A stretch of 38,082 bases of DNA from NCBI GenBank assembly GCA_012729555.1, contig JAAYCX010000059.1, positions 79,588-117,669 on the forward strand, in the 5' to 3' direction. Source of the stretch: Acidobacteriota bacterium (lineage in GTDB: Bacteria > Acidobacteriota > UBA6911). A program made the position numbers and the translations under genes. How positions within the stretch are numbered: the stretch's first letter is position 1; each line of letters opens with the position of its first letter. Positions 7,612 to 16,698 of the stretch are shown here, piece by piece. The notes under the pieces are model-generated. The model searched no databases and was not told the origin of the DNA. It saw only the letters and a list, made by a program, of their open reading frames with translations.

Positions 7612-9267
7612 ATGCCGCGCGCACTTCGCATTGCCATCGTATTATCCGTCTCCTTGCTGGCGGCGGGCCTGGTTTCGTCCTGCAAAAAAGGCGGGGACGC
7701 CTCAAGGCAGGGCACGGACGGGGCCAGGCCGAACATCCTCTTCATCCTGGCCGATGACCTGGGCTTCGGCGACCTGGGGGCGTTCGGCGGGGAGATCCCC
7801 ACGCCCCGGCTGGACACCCTCGCGCGGGGGGGGATGCGGCTCACCAACTTCTACTCCGGCCTGACCTGCTCCCCCACCCGGGCCATGCTGATGTCGGGGA
7901 CCGACAACCACCTGGCCGGCGTGGGAGTGATGGGGGGGCCGTCGCGGCCCGAACACAAGGACAAGCCCGGATATGTCGGCTACCTGAACTCCGACGTCGT
8001 CTCCCTGGCGGAGGTCCTCCGCGACGCCGGGTACAACACCTATATAGCGGGCAAATGGCACCTGGGCATGGAAGTGGACAACGGCCCGGTGGCCAGGGGG
8101 TTCCGGCGCTCCTTCGTCTCCCTCGACGGCGCCGCCCACCTGGGAGGCTGGGACTGGCGGGGGCCTCAGCCCGCCAACTACCGCGACGGGGAGGAACTGG
8201 TCCAGGTGGGGGACGATTTCTACAGCACCCGCGTCTACACCGAAAAGATGCTCGGGTATATCGAAGCCGACCGCGCCGAGGACAAGCCCTTTTTCGCCTA
8301 CCTCGCCTACACCGCCCCGCACTGGCCGCTGCAGGCGCCGGACGAGTCGATCGCCCGGTTCAGGGGGAGATACGACAAGGGATACCAGGCCCTGTACCAT
8401 GAGAGATTCGAGCGCATGAAAGAACTCGGTCTGGTGGCGCCCGACGCCGAACCGATCGGCGATGAACGGTTCGAGCCGGCGTGGGACGCCCTCAGCGCGG
8501 ATGAGAGGAAGGTCGAGGCGCGCAAGATGGAAATCTACGCGGCCATGGTCAGCGACCTGGACACCTACGTCGGAAAGGTGATCGATTACCTCGAGGAGAT
8601 CGGCGAACTGGACAACACCTTCATCATGTTCATGTCCGACAACGGGGCGGAATCGAGCCGGCTCGACCTGGCCCCCTTCATCGCCGATCACGTGGGGAAG
8701 GAATACGACCACAGCCTGGAAAACCTGGGGCGCGGCAACACCTACGTCATGTACGGCAGGAACTGGGCCAGCGCCTCGGCCGCCCCGCATTTCAGGCACA
8801 AGGCGACGGCGTTCGAGGGGGGCATCCACGTGCCCGCCTTCGTCCATTACCCCAAAATGGTGGCCCCGGGCTCAAGCAGCGACGGCATCGGGCACGTCAT
8901 CGACGTCTACCCCACCCTGCTCGAACTCGCCGGCGCCCGGCACCCGGGAACGACCTACAAGGGAAAGGAAGTGCTGCCGGTCAGGGGCCGGTCCCTCATC
9001 CCGCTGATCACCGGAAAGGCCGAAGCGATCCGTGACGCGGACGAAATCCTGGGATGGGAATTGCACGGCCACCGCGGCGTCCGCCAGGGGGACTGGAAGC
9101 TGGTCTGGGACCAGGCCCTCCCCGAAAAGGAGAGGAGATGGCGCCTCTTCAACCTGGCCGAAGACCCCTTCGAGCAGAACGATCTCAGCGGGACCCGGCC
9201 GGAAAAATACGGCGAGATGATGGCCCACTGGGACACCTACGCCCGCGAAAACGGGGTTATCTATTAA
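7612..9267 (+). CDS. lipoprotein arylsulfatase-type sulfatase
   Basis: The 551-residue product has a lipoprotein signal ending in LVSSC (Cys24), so it is likely membrane-anchored in the periplasm. The alkaline-phosphatase-like sulfatase fold is clear: metal-binding DDLGFGDLG (Asp48, Asp49), the catalytic signature CSPTR with Cys86 that must be converted to formylglycine, the second signature GYNTYIAGKWHLG, and MSDNGAESS for the C-terminal metal ligands. Cys rather than Ser at position 86 implies a formylglycine-generating enzyme or anSME elsewhere in the genome. It would hydrolyse sulfate esters of sugars, phenols or sterols. ATG codons exist at 7609 and 7612; the second has better spacing from GGGAGG. 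A strong hairpin follows at 9305-9330. Confidence 0.93.
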   Translation: MPRALRIAIVLSVSLLAAGLVSSCKKGGDASRQGTDGARPNILFILADDLGFGDLGAFGGEIPTPRLDTLARGGMRLTNFYSGLTCSPTRAMLMSGTDNHLAGVGVMGGPSRPEHKDKPGYVGYLNSDVVSLAEVLRDAGYNTYIAGKWHLGMEVDNGPVARGFRRSFVSLDGAAHLGGWDWRGPQPANYRDGEELVQVGDDFYSTRVYTEKMLGYIEADRAEDKPFFAYLAYTAPHWPLQAPDESIARFRGRYDKGYQALYHERFERMKELGLVAPDAEPIGDERFEPAWDALSADERKVEARKMEIYAAMVSDLDTYVGKVIDYLEEIGELDNTFIMFMSDNGAESSRLDLAPFIADHVGKEYDHSLENLGRGNTYVMYGRNWASASAAPHFRHKATAFEGGIHVPAFVHYPKMVAPGSSSDGIGHVIDVYPTLLELAGARHPGTTYKGKEVLPVRGRSLIPLITGKAEAIRDADEILGWELHGHRGVRQGDWKLVWDQALPEKERRWRLFNLAEDPFEQNDLSGTRPEKYGEMMAHWDTYARENGVIY

Positions 9268-9304
9268 GGCCCCGCACCCTTTAGTCCCGATCTCCCGGTA
9301 ACGT

Positions 9305-9330
9305 GCGGACGGGTTTCCGGACCCGTCCGC
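9305..9330 (+). terminator. strong hairpin after the sulfatase gene
   Basis: GCGGACGGGT (9305-9314) and ACCCGTCCGC (9321-9330) form a perfect 10-bp stem with a 6-nt loop, 37 bases after the stop. No T-tract follows. Confidence 0.55.
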
Positions 9331-9390
9331 CGGCCCGGTCCCGCCCCGGAGCACCCTCGAATTGCGTGGTCTCCGGTCCCGGATCTCCCC

Positions 9391-9396
9391 TATAAT
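9391..9396 (+). promoter_or_regulatory. TATAAT -10 box before the OYE-type gene
   Basis: A perfect TATAAT lies 31 bases before the ATG at 9427. The expected -35 position (about 9368-9373) does not resemble TTGACA, so only the -10 element is supported. Confidence 0.45.
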
Positions 9397-9426
9397 GCTG
9401 CCTGCGGAGGCTGAAAGGGGAAAGAC

Positions 9427-11526
9427 ATGGCGCGGCGGAAATCGTACGCACGGATCCTGGAACCGGGAACGATCGGCCGGATCAGGACCCGGAACCGGAT
9501 CATCAAGTCGGGCGCCGGCATGCTCATGTGGCATGAAGACGACGTTCACATGCGGGAGGAGGTCCAGGCCCATTACGAGCGCTTCGCCCGCGGGGGGGTG
9601 GGGCTCGTGATCGTGGAAGCGGTCACCGTGGATTACCCCTGGGGGGCGCGCTACCGCAACCGCTACCGGATCGACGAGGACCGGTTCATCCCCGGGCTCG
9701 CCGAACTGGCCGACGTCATCCACAGGCACGATTGCCCGACCTTTCTCGCCGTAAACCACGACGGCCCCTGGCAGGTGCACTGGGGGAACGAACAGAACCC
9801 CCTCTACCCCGGCCCCCCCGTCGCCGCTTCCCCGACGTGGCTGGCCCACCCCTGCGACCACCACAACGAGCGGCCGCGCGCCCTCACGGTCCCCGAAATC
9901 GAAGGGATCGTGGAAAAGTTCGCCGCCGCCGCCCTGCGCGCGCGCAAGGCGGGGTTCGACGGAGTGGACATCAACGCCGCCAGCAGCCACCTGTTCCACA
10001 ACTTCCTCTCCCCCTTCTGGAACAAGCGAGAGGACGACTACGGCGGCAGCATCCGGAACAGGGCCCGGCTGCTGACGGATACGATCCGGGCGATGAAGGA
10101 CCGCGCCGGGCGCGATTTTCCCGTGTCCATCATCCTGAACGGCATCGAGATCGGTCTGGCCGTCGGCGCCGGGGCGGCCGAATGTTTTTCCCACGAGGAC
10201 AGCCGCGCCGCCGCCCGCCTGGCCGAAGCCGCCGGCGCGGACGCGATCCAGGTGCGCAGCCACTGGATCGGGCGTCACGTTCCGGGATTCCTGCCCGATC
10301 TCCTTTTTTATCCGGAGCCCCCGGTTCCCCTGCGCGATTTCCCGCAGGAATACGACGCCGGCCGCAAAGGGGCCGGGGCCAACATCCGGCTGGCGTCGGG
10401 GATCAAGAGCGCCGTAAGCATTCCGGTCACGGTCGTCGGGCGGATGAGCCCCGACCTGGGCGAGGAAACCCTGCGACAGGGGCAGGCGGACTTCATCGCC
10501 ATGAACCGGCGGCTGCACGCCGACCCCGAGCTCCCCAACAAGCTGGCCGACGGCAGGCCGGAAGAGATCGCGCCCTGCACCGGCTGCACCTTCTGTCTCG
10601 GGGGGCAGGGGCGCTGCCGGATCAACGGGCTGGCCGGGACCACGCACACGTCCGTCGGGCGGGCCGAGAGAAGGAAAAGGGTAGTGGTGGTCGGCGCCGG
10701 CCCGGCCGGGATGGAAGCGGCCCGGGTTTCGGCCCTGCGCGGGCACCAGGTGGTCCTGCTGGAGAAGACGCGCAAGCCGGGAGGCCTCCTCCCGCTGGCG
10801 GCCATGGTCAAGGGACCGCACCCGGAAGACCTGCCCGCCATCATCCGGTATTTCACGCATCAGCTGGCCAAACTGGGAGTGACCCTGCACCCCGGCACGG
10901 AGGCGGATGTCGCCGCGATCCGAAATCTTCGTCCCGACGTGGTCTTTCTGGCCACCGGGGGGCTGGCCGCGGTCCCGGATATCCGGGGCATCGAGCGGCC
11001 GAGCGTGGTCAGCGGCGCGGAGCTGCATCGCCGGCTGAAGTTCTTCTCCCGGTTCCTGGCGCCGGCGACGCTGCACCGACTCTCCAGGATCTACATGCCT
11101 ATCGGCAGGAGGGTCGTCGTCATAGGCGGCGGGGTGCAGGGGTGCGAGCTCGCCGAATTCCTTCTCAAACGGGGCCGGACCGTCACGGTCGTGGACCGGG
11201 CGGAGGAGATGGGGGAAGGCCTCGTCATGGCGATGAAGGAACAGCTCTTCCGCTGGTTCGAGGAGAAACGGGTGCCCCTCGTCTCCGGGGCCAGGGAGTA
11301 TGTCGAGATCAGCGACAAGGGACTGGTCTTCGTCGACCGGGAAGGCCGGACGGTGACGCTCGAGGCCGACACCATCATCCCCGCGCTTCCGCTCGAACCC
11401 AACCCGGCCATGCTGAAGGAACTGCAGGACTTCGTCCCCGAGGTCTATCTCATCGGGGATTGCGGCGAGCCGCAGCTGATCGTGGATGCCGTCGGCTCCG
11501 CGCTGCGCGCCGCGATGACGGTATAA
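9427..11526 (+). CDS. OYE / 2,4-dienoyl-CoA reductase-type NADH:flavin oxidoreductase
   Basis: The 699-residue product has the three-part plan of the FadH, BaiCD and BaiH group. An FMN TIM barrel spans about 1-370 (TRNRIIKSGAGM, HNFLSPFWNKREDDYGGSIR, DFIAMNRRLHADPELPNKL). A four-cysteine iron-sulfur site follows (Cys384, 387, 390 and 397: CTGCTFC then GRC). An FAD/NAD(P) domain starts near 419 (VVVVGAGPAGMEAARVSALRG) with the second nucleotide motif VVVIGGGVQGCELAEF. Such enzymes reduce or desaturate alpha,beta-unsaturated carbonyls on CoA esters, steroids or aromatics. The Cys spacing C-x2-C-x2-C is tighter than the usual C-x2-C-x3-C. Ribosome site GGGGAAAG lies upstream. The CDF gene follows after 27 bp. 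It is a paralogue of the protein at 23771-25852. Confidence 0.88.
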   Translation: MARRKSYARILEPGTIGRIRTRNRIIKSGAGMLMWHEDDVHMREEVQAHYERFARGGVGLVIVEAVTVDYPWGARYRNRYRIDEDRFIPGLAELADVIHRHDCPTFLAVNHDGPWQVHWGNEQNPLYPGPPVAASPTWLAHPCDHHNERPRALTVPEIEGIVEKFAAAALRARKAGFDGVDINAASSHLFHNFLSPFWNKREDDYGGSIRNRARLLTDTIRAMKDRAGRDFPVSIILNGIEIGLAVGAGAAECFSHEDSRAAARLAEAAGADAIQVRSHWIGRHVPGFLPDLLFYPEPPVPLRDFPQEYDAGRKGAGANIRLASGIKSAVSIPVTVVGRMSPDLGEETLRQGQADFIAMNRRLHADPELPNKLADGRPEEIAPCTGCTFCLGGQGRCRINGLAGTTHTSVGRAERRKRVVVVGAGPAGMEAARVSALRGHQVVLLEKTRKPGGLLPLAAMVKGPHPEDLPAIIRYFTHQLAKLGVTLHPGTEADVAAIRNLRPDVVFLATGGLAAVPDIRGIERPSVVSGAELHRRLKFFSRFLAPATLHRLSRIYMPIGRRVVVIGGGVQGCELAEFLLKRGRTVTVVDRAEEMGEGLVMAMKEQLFRWFEEKRVPLVSGAREYVEISDKGLVFVDREGRTVTLEADTIIPALPLEPNPAMLKELQDFVPEVYLIGDCGEPQLIVDAVGSALRAAMTV

Positions 11527-11553
11527 CAGGGATCGGACCTGTCGAGGCGCGCT

Positions 11554-12489
11554 ATGACAACGGAATCCGCAGGGATACCCCGCCGGGAGGCATCGGGCGC
11601 GGCCGCCCCGGCCAGCCGGGTCCTGTTGTTTTCCATCGCCGCGTCGCTGGTGACCATGGCGCTCAAAATCACCGCCTACGCTTTCACCGGTTCCGTCAGC
11701 CTCCTCTCCGATGCGCTGGAATCGACCGTCAACCTCGCCGCGGCCCTCATCGCCTTCCTCGCCCTGGCCGTCGCGGACCGTCCCGCCGACCGGTCGCACG
11801 CCTACGGCCACGAAAAGGCGGAATATTTCTCCAGCGGGGTGGAAGGCGCCCTGATCCTGGTCGCGGCCATCGCCATCATCTACGCGGCCGTGCAGCGCTT
11901 TCTCGACCCGAGGCCCCTCACCGATCTTGGAGCGGGCATAGGCATCGCCCTGGCGGCTTCCGGGATCAACTTCGGCGTTTCGCGTTTCATGCTGCGGAAG
12001 GCGAAGCACTACGACAGCATCGCGCTGGAGGCGGATGCCCGGCACCTCATGACCGATGTCTGGACCTCGGCGGGCGTCGTGGCCGCCCTGGCCGTCATGG
12101 CCTTCGCCCCTCCCCGCTGGCTGATCCTGGACCCGATCGTAGCGGTCCTGGTCGGCCTCAACATCATCCGTACCGGCACCGACCTGATCCGGCGTTCGAT
12201 GGCCGGGCTCATGGACAGCAGTCTTCCGGAAACCGAGATCCGGCAGGTCGAGGAAGCGATCCGGGCCTCGCTCGATCCCGGCGCGGCCTACCACGGCCTC
12301 CGGACCCGGAAATCGGGATCCCGGCGTTTCGTTGAGCTGCATGTCACGGTGCCGGGCGACCTGTGCGTGACCCGAGGGCACGACTGCTGCGAACGGATCG
12401 AGGCCGCGATTGAACGCCGGCTGCCCAAAACATCGGTTTCCACCCATCTGGAACCGGACGACGCGCGGCCGGGCCGGGATCCGTCCTGA
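11554..12489 (+). CDS. cation diffusion facilitator (CDF) family transporter
   Basis: The 311-residue product is a divalent-cation/proton antiporter of the CDF family in the inner membrane. It has six hydrophobic segments between about residues 20 and 215. The metal-site motifs are SLLSDALEST in the second helix and DARHLMTDVWTS in the fifth, with the family HAYGHEKAEYFSSG segment between them. The C-terminal cytosolic ferredoxin-like domain starts near 215 (EIRQVEEAIRASLDPG) and holds RFVELHVTVPGDL and a HDCCERIE segment. The likely cargo is Zn2+, Fe2+ or Mn2+; the sequence does not decide. It lies 27 bp after the OYE-type gene and is probably cotranscribed, which may be chance rather than function. 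Confidence 0.9.
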   Translation: MTTESAGIPRREASGAAAPASRVLLFSIAASLVTMALKITAYAFTGSVSLLSDALESTVNLAAALIAFLALAVADRPADRSHAYGHEKAEYFSSGVEGALILVAAIAIIYAAVQRFLDPRPLTDLGAGIGIALAASGINFGVSRFMLRKAKHYDSIALEADARHLMTDVWTSAGVVAALAVMAFAPPRWLILDPIVAVLVGLNIIRTGTDLIRRSMAGLMDSSLPETEIRQVEEAIRASLDPGAAYHGLRTRKSGSRRFVELHVTVPGDLCVTRGHDCCERIEAAIERRLPKTSVSTHLEPDDARPGRDPS

Positions 12490-12499
12490 ACTGTTCAGG
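12485..12499. repeat. 15-bp perfect palindrome over the CDF stop codon
   Basis: CCTGAACTGTTCAGG has 7-bp arms around one base and overlaps the TGA at 12487-12489. It may be the stem of a transcript end or a protein-binding site. The rest of the 252-bp gap to the NfeD gene contains TTGTAATATTACA near 12550, a possible -10 region for the NfeD-SPFH pair. Confidence 0.35.
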
Positions 12500-12741
12500 C
12501 ATCGATATCCAGGCGATCCAAAGAGATCCTGTCTTCCTCAACCGGTATGTTGTAATATTACAGGGATTCAGGACCATCGGGGCTTGCACCCAGGGGCATT
12601 CCCGACAGCGTGTCCCCGATAGGATTTTGTCTTTGGGTTCACCCTAAATCACGCGTCTCCGGATCCAGGCCGGGTGGCACCGCCCGCCGTATCGCGTCCC
12701 TGGGGAAGACCGGACAGGCTCTCAAAAGGCAGGTGACCATT

Positions 12742-13188
12742 ATGCAAGACTCGTACTTGTTGATCTTCATCGGCATCGGGTTGGCCCTGGTCCTGCTGGA
12801 ACTGCTGATGGGCCTGTTCACCGGGCTCGACCTGGTGTTCATCGGCTCCGCCTTCATCCTGGGCGGCTTGATTTCCTGGCCGTTTCACTCGTGGGTTCTC
12901 GCCCTCCTGGCGACCATGGCCATCTGCGTGGCCTATATCGCCCTGGGCAGGAAATACGTCCACCGGTGGTCCGCCGTTAAAAAAGAGATCAGCAACATCG
13001 ATCGTATTATCGGGCTGAAGGGGGTCGTGCTGCAGGCTATCCCTGCGGGCGGCACCGGCCTGGTGAAAGTAGGCAACGAGGAGTGGAGGGCCCGGGCCGA
13101 AACCGCGATCGAACCGGGGGCGGCGATCGAAGTCACCGGAATCAGCGGAGTCACGCTTCGCGTGCAAAAATGCCAAGGAGGCAACTAA
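12742..13188 (+). CDS. NfeD-like membrane protein
   Basis: The 148-residue product has two to three hydrophobic helices in its first 70 residues ([50 protein letters not shown]) and a C-terminal OB-fold of the NfeD type ([39 protein letters not shown]). This is the short NfeD form without the ClpP-like protease domain. NfeD proteins work with SPFH/stomatin partners in membrane quality control or microdomains. Its TAA stop shares a base with the ATG of the SPFH gene (TAATG), showing translational coupling. The start at 12742 follows AGGTGACC; an upstream in-frame extension has no membrane character or ribosome site. Confidence 0.85.
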   Translation: MQDSYLLIFIGIGLALVLLELLMGLFTGLDLVFIGSAFILGGLISWPFHSWVLALLATMAICVAYIALGRKYVHRWSAVKKEISNIDRIIGLKGVVLQAIPAGGTGLVKVGNEEWRARAETAIEPGAAIEVTGISGVTLRVQKCQGGN

Positions 13189-14066
13189 TGGAATTGGGAT
13201 CCTTCATACTTCTGGTCCTTCCGGCGCTGGTGATCCTGCTCGTACTGGCCAAATCGATCGTGATCATCCGCCAGGCCGAAAAGGGCATCGTCGAAAGGCT
13301 GGGCCGGTACAAGGAAACGCTCGACCCGGGTCTCCGGGTGCTGATTCCCTTCATCGACGGTCTGCGCGCCAGGGTCGACATGCGCGAAACAGTCCTGGAC
13401 GTCGCGCCCCAGGCCGTGATCACCAAGGACAACGTCGGGATCACGGTGGACGCCGTCGTGTACTACTACGTGACGGACGCCAAGGCGGTGACCTACGAGG
13501 TGGCCAACTTTTTCGTGGCCGTCAGCAAGCTGGCCCAGACCAATTTGAGGAACCTCGTCGGCGACATGTCGCTGGACGAAACGCTGGGCTCGCGCGAACG
13601 CATCAACTCGTCCCTGAGGACCACCCTGGACGAAGCTACCGACAAATGGGGCGTCAAGGTCACCAGGGTGGAGGTCAAGGAGATCCTGCCGCCCAAGGAC
13701 ATCACCGAGGCGATGAGCAAGCAGATGAAGGCCGAGCGGGAGAAACGGGCCACCATCCTGGAAGCCGAGGCCTACAAGCAGAAGAAGATCCTGCAGGCGG
13801 AGGGGGACAAGCAGAACGCCATCCTGGTCGCCGAGGGCGACCGCCAGTCGGCCATCCTGAGGGCCGAGGGGGAAGCCAAGGCCATCGAGAACGTATCGGT
13901 CGCCGCCAGGGAGTACTTCGTCGGCAACGCCCAGATCCTGAAGCAACTGGAGGTCACCCAGGCGGCCCTGCAGCAGAACACCAAACTCGTCATCTCCGAC
14001 CAATCCCGCTTGATCAACGTCCTGGGGTTGGGGGAGGAACTCAAGGAGATATCGGTCAGGAAATAG
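13188..14066 (+). CDS. SPFH / Band 7 protein (stomatin or QmcA-like)
   Basis: The 292-residue product has one N-terminal membrane anchor (about 5-25), an SPFH domain (about 26-200: [59 protein letters not shown]) and a charged coiled-coil flotillin-like stretch (about 180-240: [38 protein letters not shown]). It would form oligomeric membrane scaffolds together with the upstream NfeD protein. The start overlaps the NfeD stop and is preceded by AAGGAGG. A convergent hairpin follows at 14097-14120. Confidence 0.92.
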   Translation: MELGSFILLVLPALVILLVLAKSIVIIRQAEKGIVERLGRYKETLDPGLRVLIPFIDGLRARVDMRETVLDVAPQAVITKDNVGITVDAVVYYYVTDAKAVTYEVANFFVAVSKLAQTNLRNLVGDMSLDETLGSRERINSSLRTTLDEATDKWGVKVTRVEVKEILPPKDITEAMSKQMKAEREKRATILEAEAYKQKKILQAEGDKQNAILVAEGDRQSAILRAEGEAKAIENVSVAAREYFVGNAQILKQLEVTQAALQQNTKLVISDQSRLINVLGLGEELKEISVRK

Positions 14067-14096
14067 GGGTTCCGCGCCGTCCCCGGACCGATGGGC

Positions 14097-14120
14097 CCCG
14101 GTCGCTCCCCCACGACCGGG
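14097..14120. terminator. hairpin between convergent SPFH and SOD genes
   Basis: CCCGGTCG (14097-14104) pairs with CGACCGGG (14113-14120) around an 8-nt loop. It lies midway between the two convergent stop codons. There is no T-tract. Confidence 0.5.
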
Positions 14121-14138
14121 ACCCCGGCGCGCCCGGCG

Positions 14139-14780
14139 CTAGCCGGCGTTCTGCAAGGCGAATTCCCAGTGGATCAGCCTGTCGAGCACCGCGTTGACGT
14201 AGTCGGCCCGACGGTTCTGGTAATCCAGGTAGTAGGCGTGCTCCCAGACATCGATGGTGAGCAAAGGCGTCATCCCCTTCGTCAAGGGGGTTTCGGCATT
14301 GGCGGTCTTGACCACCTTGAGGGAATCCCCGCGGAGGACGAGCCAGCTCCAACCGCTCCCGAATTGAGCCAGGGCCGCGTCCGCGAGCTCCTTCTTGCAG
14401 GCGTCGACGCTCCCGAAAGCGTCCACCATCTTCTTCCTGAGCGCCTCCGGCGGCTCCCCTCCCCCCTTCGGGTTCAGGCTTTTCCAGTAGAAGGAATGGT
14501 TCCAGATCTGCGCCGCGTTATTGAAGATCGCCGCCCCTTCAAGCCTTCCGGCCGTCTCGGCCATCACCTTCTCCAACGCCAGGTCGGCATATTCCGTTCC
14601 CGCAACAAGCTTGTTCAGGTTATCCACATAAGCCTTGTGATGTTTGCCGTAGTGAAAACTCACCGTTTTGGCCGTAATGACGGGTTCCAATGCGTTTTCG
14701 GCATAAGGAAGAGGGGGCAGAACATGGGGCGACGCGGCTCCAGCCGTTGCCGGGGATTGACTTGTGTCTTTATCGCTCAT
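14139..14780 (-). CDS. sodB: superoxide dismutase, iron type
   Basis: The 213-residue enzyme disproportionates superoxide. All four metal ligands are visible: His43 ([11 protein letters not shown]), His95 (IWNHSFYW), Asp177 and His181 ([11 protein letters not shown]). [10 protein letters not shown] with Gln91 and GSGWSWLV are the marks of the iron-dependent form rather than the manganese form, although cambialistic enzymes exist. It has about 17 extra N-terminal residues ([17 protein letters not shown]) that look disordered and not like a Sec signal, so cytosolic location is likely. The start at 14780 follows AAGGAGACC; a longer frame to 14897 lacks a ribosome site. A TAGAAT box at 15038-15043 is a possible distant promoter. 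Confidence 0.93.
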   Translation of the reverse strand: MSDKDTSQSPATAGAASPHVLPPLPYAENALEPVITAKTVSFHYGKHHKAYVDNLNKLVAGTEYADLALEKVMAETAGRLEGAAIFNNAAQIWNHSFYWKSLNPKGGGEPPEALRKKMVDAFGSVDACKKELADAALAQFGSGWSWLVLRGDSLKVVKTANAETPLTKGMTPLLTIDVWEHAYYLDYQNRRADYVNAVLDRLIHWEFALQNAG

Positions 14781-15250
14781 TTTGGTCTCCTTGCGGTGGG
14801 TGGGCACTGCGTGATACCTCCCGCTCCGGCGTCGGCAACCCCGGTGGGCGGACAGGAATCCTTCCGGTGGAAGGTCCCGGGTCGATCCGGCAGACATCCC
14901 CTTTCAGGACTTCGTCGACATCGCTCCGACCGCATCCGGGCCGGATCGGCCCGCCCGATCGCCTTTTGCTCGAATGCCTGGTGTCGGGAATATCTCCGGC
15001 ATCCCGCCTGAGACCACTCCATGCCGTTGTTGATGCCATTCTACCCCAATATCACCGCGTTGGACATCGGTTTCGGGGCACGGCGGCATCCTTTTCCAGC
15101 GGAGGCGAGGGCTCGGAACGCGCGGGCGAAGACTCACGGTCCGGCCGTCCCCATTTTTTTATACTTTATATTGCAAAGTACTTGATTATGGATTAGCATT
15201 GCAGCCGAACGAACGCGTGCGCAAACCGATTGCCGACCCTGGAGGACACC
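14781..15250. other. 470-bp divergent intergenic region between sodB and creD
   Basis: No convincing gene is seen here on either strand. It holds a minus-strand TAGAAT box (15038-15043), an AT-rich patch (15152-15200) unlike the GC-rich surroundings, the TACTTT/AAAGTA palindrome at 15162-15180, and a possible plus-strand promoter TTGCAA (15171-15176, with T at 15171-15172) followed 17 bases later by TAGCAT. The region probably carries the control signals of both flanking genes. Confidence 0.4.
15162..15180. promoter_or_regulatory. operator-like palindrome upstream of creD
   Basis: TACTTT (15162-15167) and AAAGTA (15175-15180) form a perfect 6-bp inverted repeat separated by 7 bases, in an AT-rich island about 70 bp before the creD start. 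It overlaps the candidate -35 element, as a repressor site would. No candidate regulator gene is adjacent. Confidence 0.45.
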
Positions 15251-16633
15251 ATGAACCTGAATACGGAGAAATCCCCCCTTCCCCGGACCGCGGCTCTTCA
15301 GAGCCGCTTCTCGACCGCTCTGAAGATGGCTTCCATCGCCCTCTTGATCCTTTTCCTGCTCATCCCCCTGGCGATGGTCCGTTCGGTCCTCGAGGAGCGC
15401 CTGGCCCGGCGGGACGCGGCGGTGGATGAGATCACCTCCACCTGGGGCAAGGAACAGGTCGTCACCGGGCCGGTTTTGATCGTTCCCTATACCTTCGACC
15501 AGAGGAGCTGGGAAGAACAGGTGATCGAAGGGCGGAGGGAGCGGGTCGAGCGGATCCAATCCCTGAGGGGTCAGGCCTATTTCCTTCCTTCGGAGTTGAA
15601 GGTCGATGGACAGATCCGCCCGGAACCGCGCCACCGGGGGATCTATGAAACGGTCGTTTACAGCGGCACCCTGGATCTCAGCGGCAGCTTCACCAGGCCT
15701 TCCTTAGAAGAGTGGGACGTGGACCCCTCCCGGATTCTGTGGGACGAAGCGGAGGTCGCCCTCGCGGTTACGGACCTGCGGGGGACCCGGGAATCCCTCC
15801 GGATCACGCTGGCCGGGCGGGCGGCGCCGATGAGGCCGGGGAGCCGCCTGGCGGCCTTCGAAAACGGCATCCACGCGAGGATCCAGGGGCTCGGCGCCGC
15901 GATCGACACCATTCCTTTTGCGATGTCGCTGGGGCTGAACGGCAGCCGCGGCCTCCGCTTCGCACCCGTCGGGGTGAACAACGATGTGACGATCCGCTCC
16001 ACCTGGCCCGATCCGAGCTTCCAGGGGGCATTCCTGCCCGCCGAACGGACCGTGAATCGGGACGGTTTCAGCGCCCGCTGGCAGGTTTCCTACTACGGCC
16101 GTTCCTACCCGCAACAGTGGACGGACCGCACTCCTGTCGAAGCCGCCGGCTTTGCCGCTTCACTTTTCGGCGTGGACCTGGTTCCGGCCATCGATTCCTA
16201 CCGGTACGTGGAGCGGTCCATCAAGTACGGCATCCTGTTCATCGCGCTCCTGTTTGCGGCGTTTTTCCTGTTTGAGATCCTCTCGTCCGCACGCATCCAC
16301 CCGTTCCAGTACACCCTCGTCGGCATCGCCCTCTGTCTGTTCTATCTCGGGCTGCTGGCCCTGTCCGAAGTGACCTCGTTTGCAGCCGCGTACTGGATCG
16401 GCGCCGCCCTGGCCGCGCTGATGATCGCGCTGTACAGCGGCAAAGTCCTCCACAGCCCCCGGGCGGGCGCCCTGGTCGCGGCCGGCCTCGCCCTGATCTA
16501 CGCGTTCCTGTTCGTGATCCTCCGTTTGCAGGACTACTCGCTCCTGGTCGGCGCCCTGGGGCTGTTTCTCCTGCTCGGCGTCGCAATGTTCGTGACGCGC
16601 AACATCGACTGGTACGAGCGGGACGGCCGATAA
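15251..16633 (+). CDS. creD: CreD family inner-membrane protein
   Basis: The 460-residue product has the CreD plan: one N-terminal membrane helix (about 24-46), a large periplasmic domain (about 47-330: TGPVLIVPYTF, YFLPSELKVDGQIRPEPRHRG, GIYETVVYSGTLDLSGSF, WPDPSFQGAFLP) and a block of five or six membrane helices to the end (RYVERSIKYGILFIALLFAAF onward). CreD (colicin E2 tolerance, Cet) is linked to envelope stress in enterobacteria, but its biochemical role is unknown. The start at 15251 follows GGAGGACACC. The creABC genes are not adjacent, so regulation differs from E. coli; the palindrome at 15162-15180 is the likely control site. A strong hairpin follows. Confidence 0.93.
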   Translation: MNLNTEKSPLPRTAALQSRFSTALKMASIALLILFLLIPLAMVRSVLEERLARRDAAVDEITSTWGKEQVVTGPVLIVPYTFDQRSWEEQVIEGRRERVERIQSLRGQAYFLPSELKVDGQIRPEPRHRGIYETVVYSGTLDLSGSFTRPSLEEWDVDPSRILWDEAEVALAVTDLRGTRESLRITLAGRAAPMRPGSRLAAFENGIHARIQGLGAAIDTIPFAMSLGLNGSRGLRFAPVGVNNDVTIRSTWPDPSFQGAFLPAERTVNRDGFSARWQVSYYGRSYPQQWTDRTPVEAAGFAASLFGVDLVPAIDSYRYVERSIKYGILFIALLFAAFFLFEILSSARIHPFQYTLVGIALCLFYLGLLALSEVTSFAAAYWIGAALAALMIALYSGKVLHSPRAGALVAAGLALIYAFLFVILRLQDYSLLVGALGLFLLLGVAMFVTRNIDWYERDGR

Positions 16634-16640
16634 CGGGAAA

Positions 16641-16677
16641 GGGCCGGCGCCTGCGTTCGGCACGCGGGCGCCGGCCC
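16641..16677. terminator. strong bidirectional hairpin
   Basis: GGGCCGGCGCC (16641-16651) and GGCGCCGGCCC (16667-16677) make a perfect 11-bp stem between the convergent creD and DUF8021-like genes. There is no clear T-tract. Confidence 0.55.
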
Positions 16678-16698
16678 CGACAGCGGACGGCTTCGCAA

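Noticed and set aside
9732-12335. 867-codon open frame on the plus strand in another frame
   Set aside because: It overlaps the OYE-type and CDF genes in a different frame and translates to Arg/Gly/Pro/Ala-rich sequence typical of a frame shadow.
8872-12447. 1191-codon open frame on the minus strand
   Set aside because: It lies opposite the sulfatase, OYE-type and CDF genes, which have clear domain motifs. Long antisense frames are common in GC-rich DNA, and the translation is low-complexity Gly/Arg/Asp/Pro-rich with no family motif.
12550-12565. possible operator GTAATATTAC
   Set aside because: The palindrome is short and AT-rich and could simply be a -10 region; no second copy was noticed in the window.
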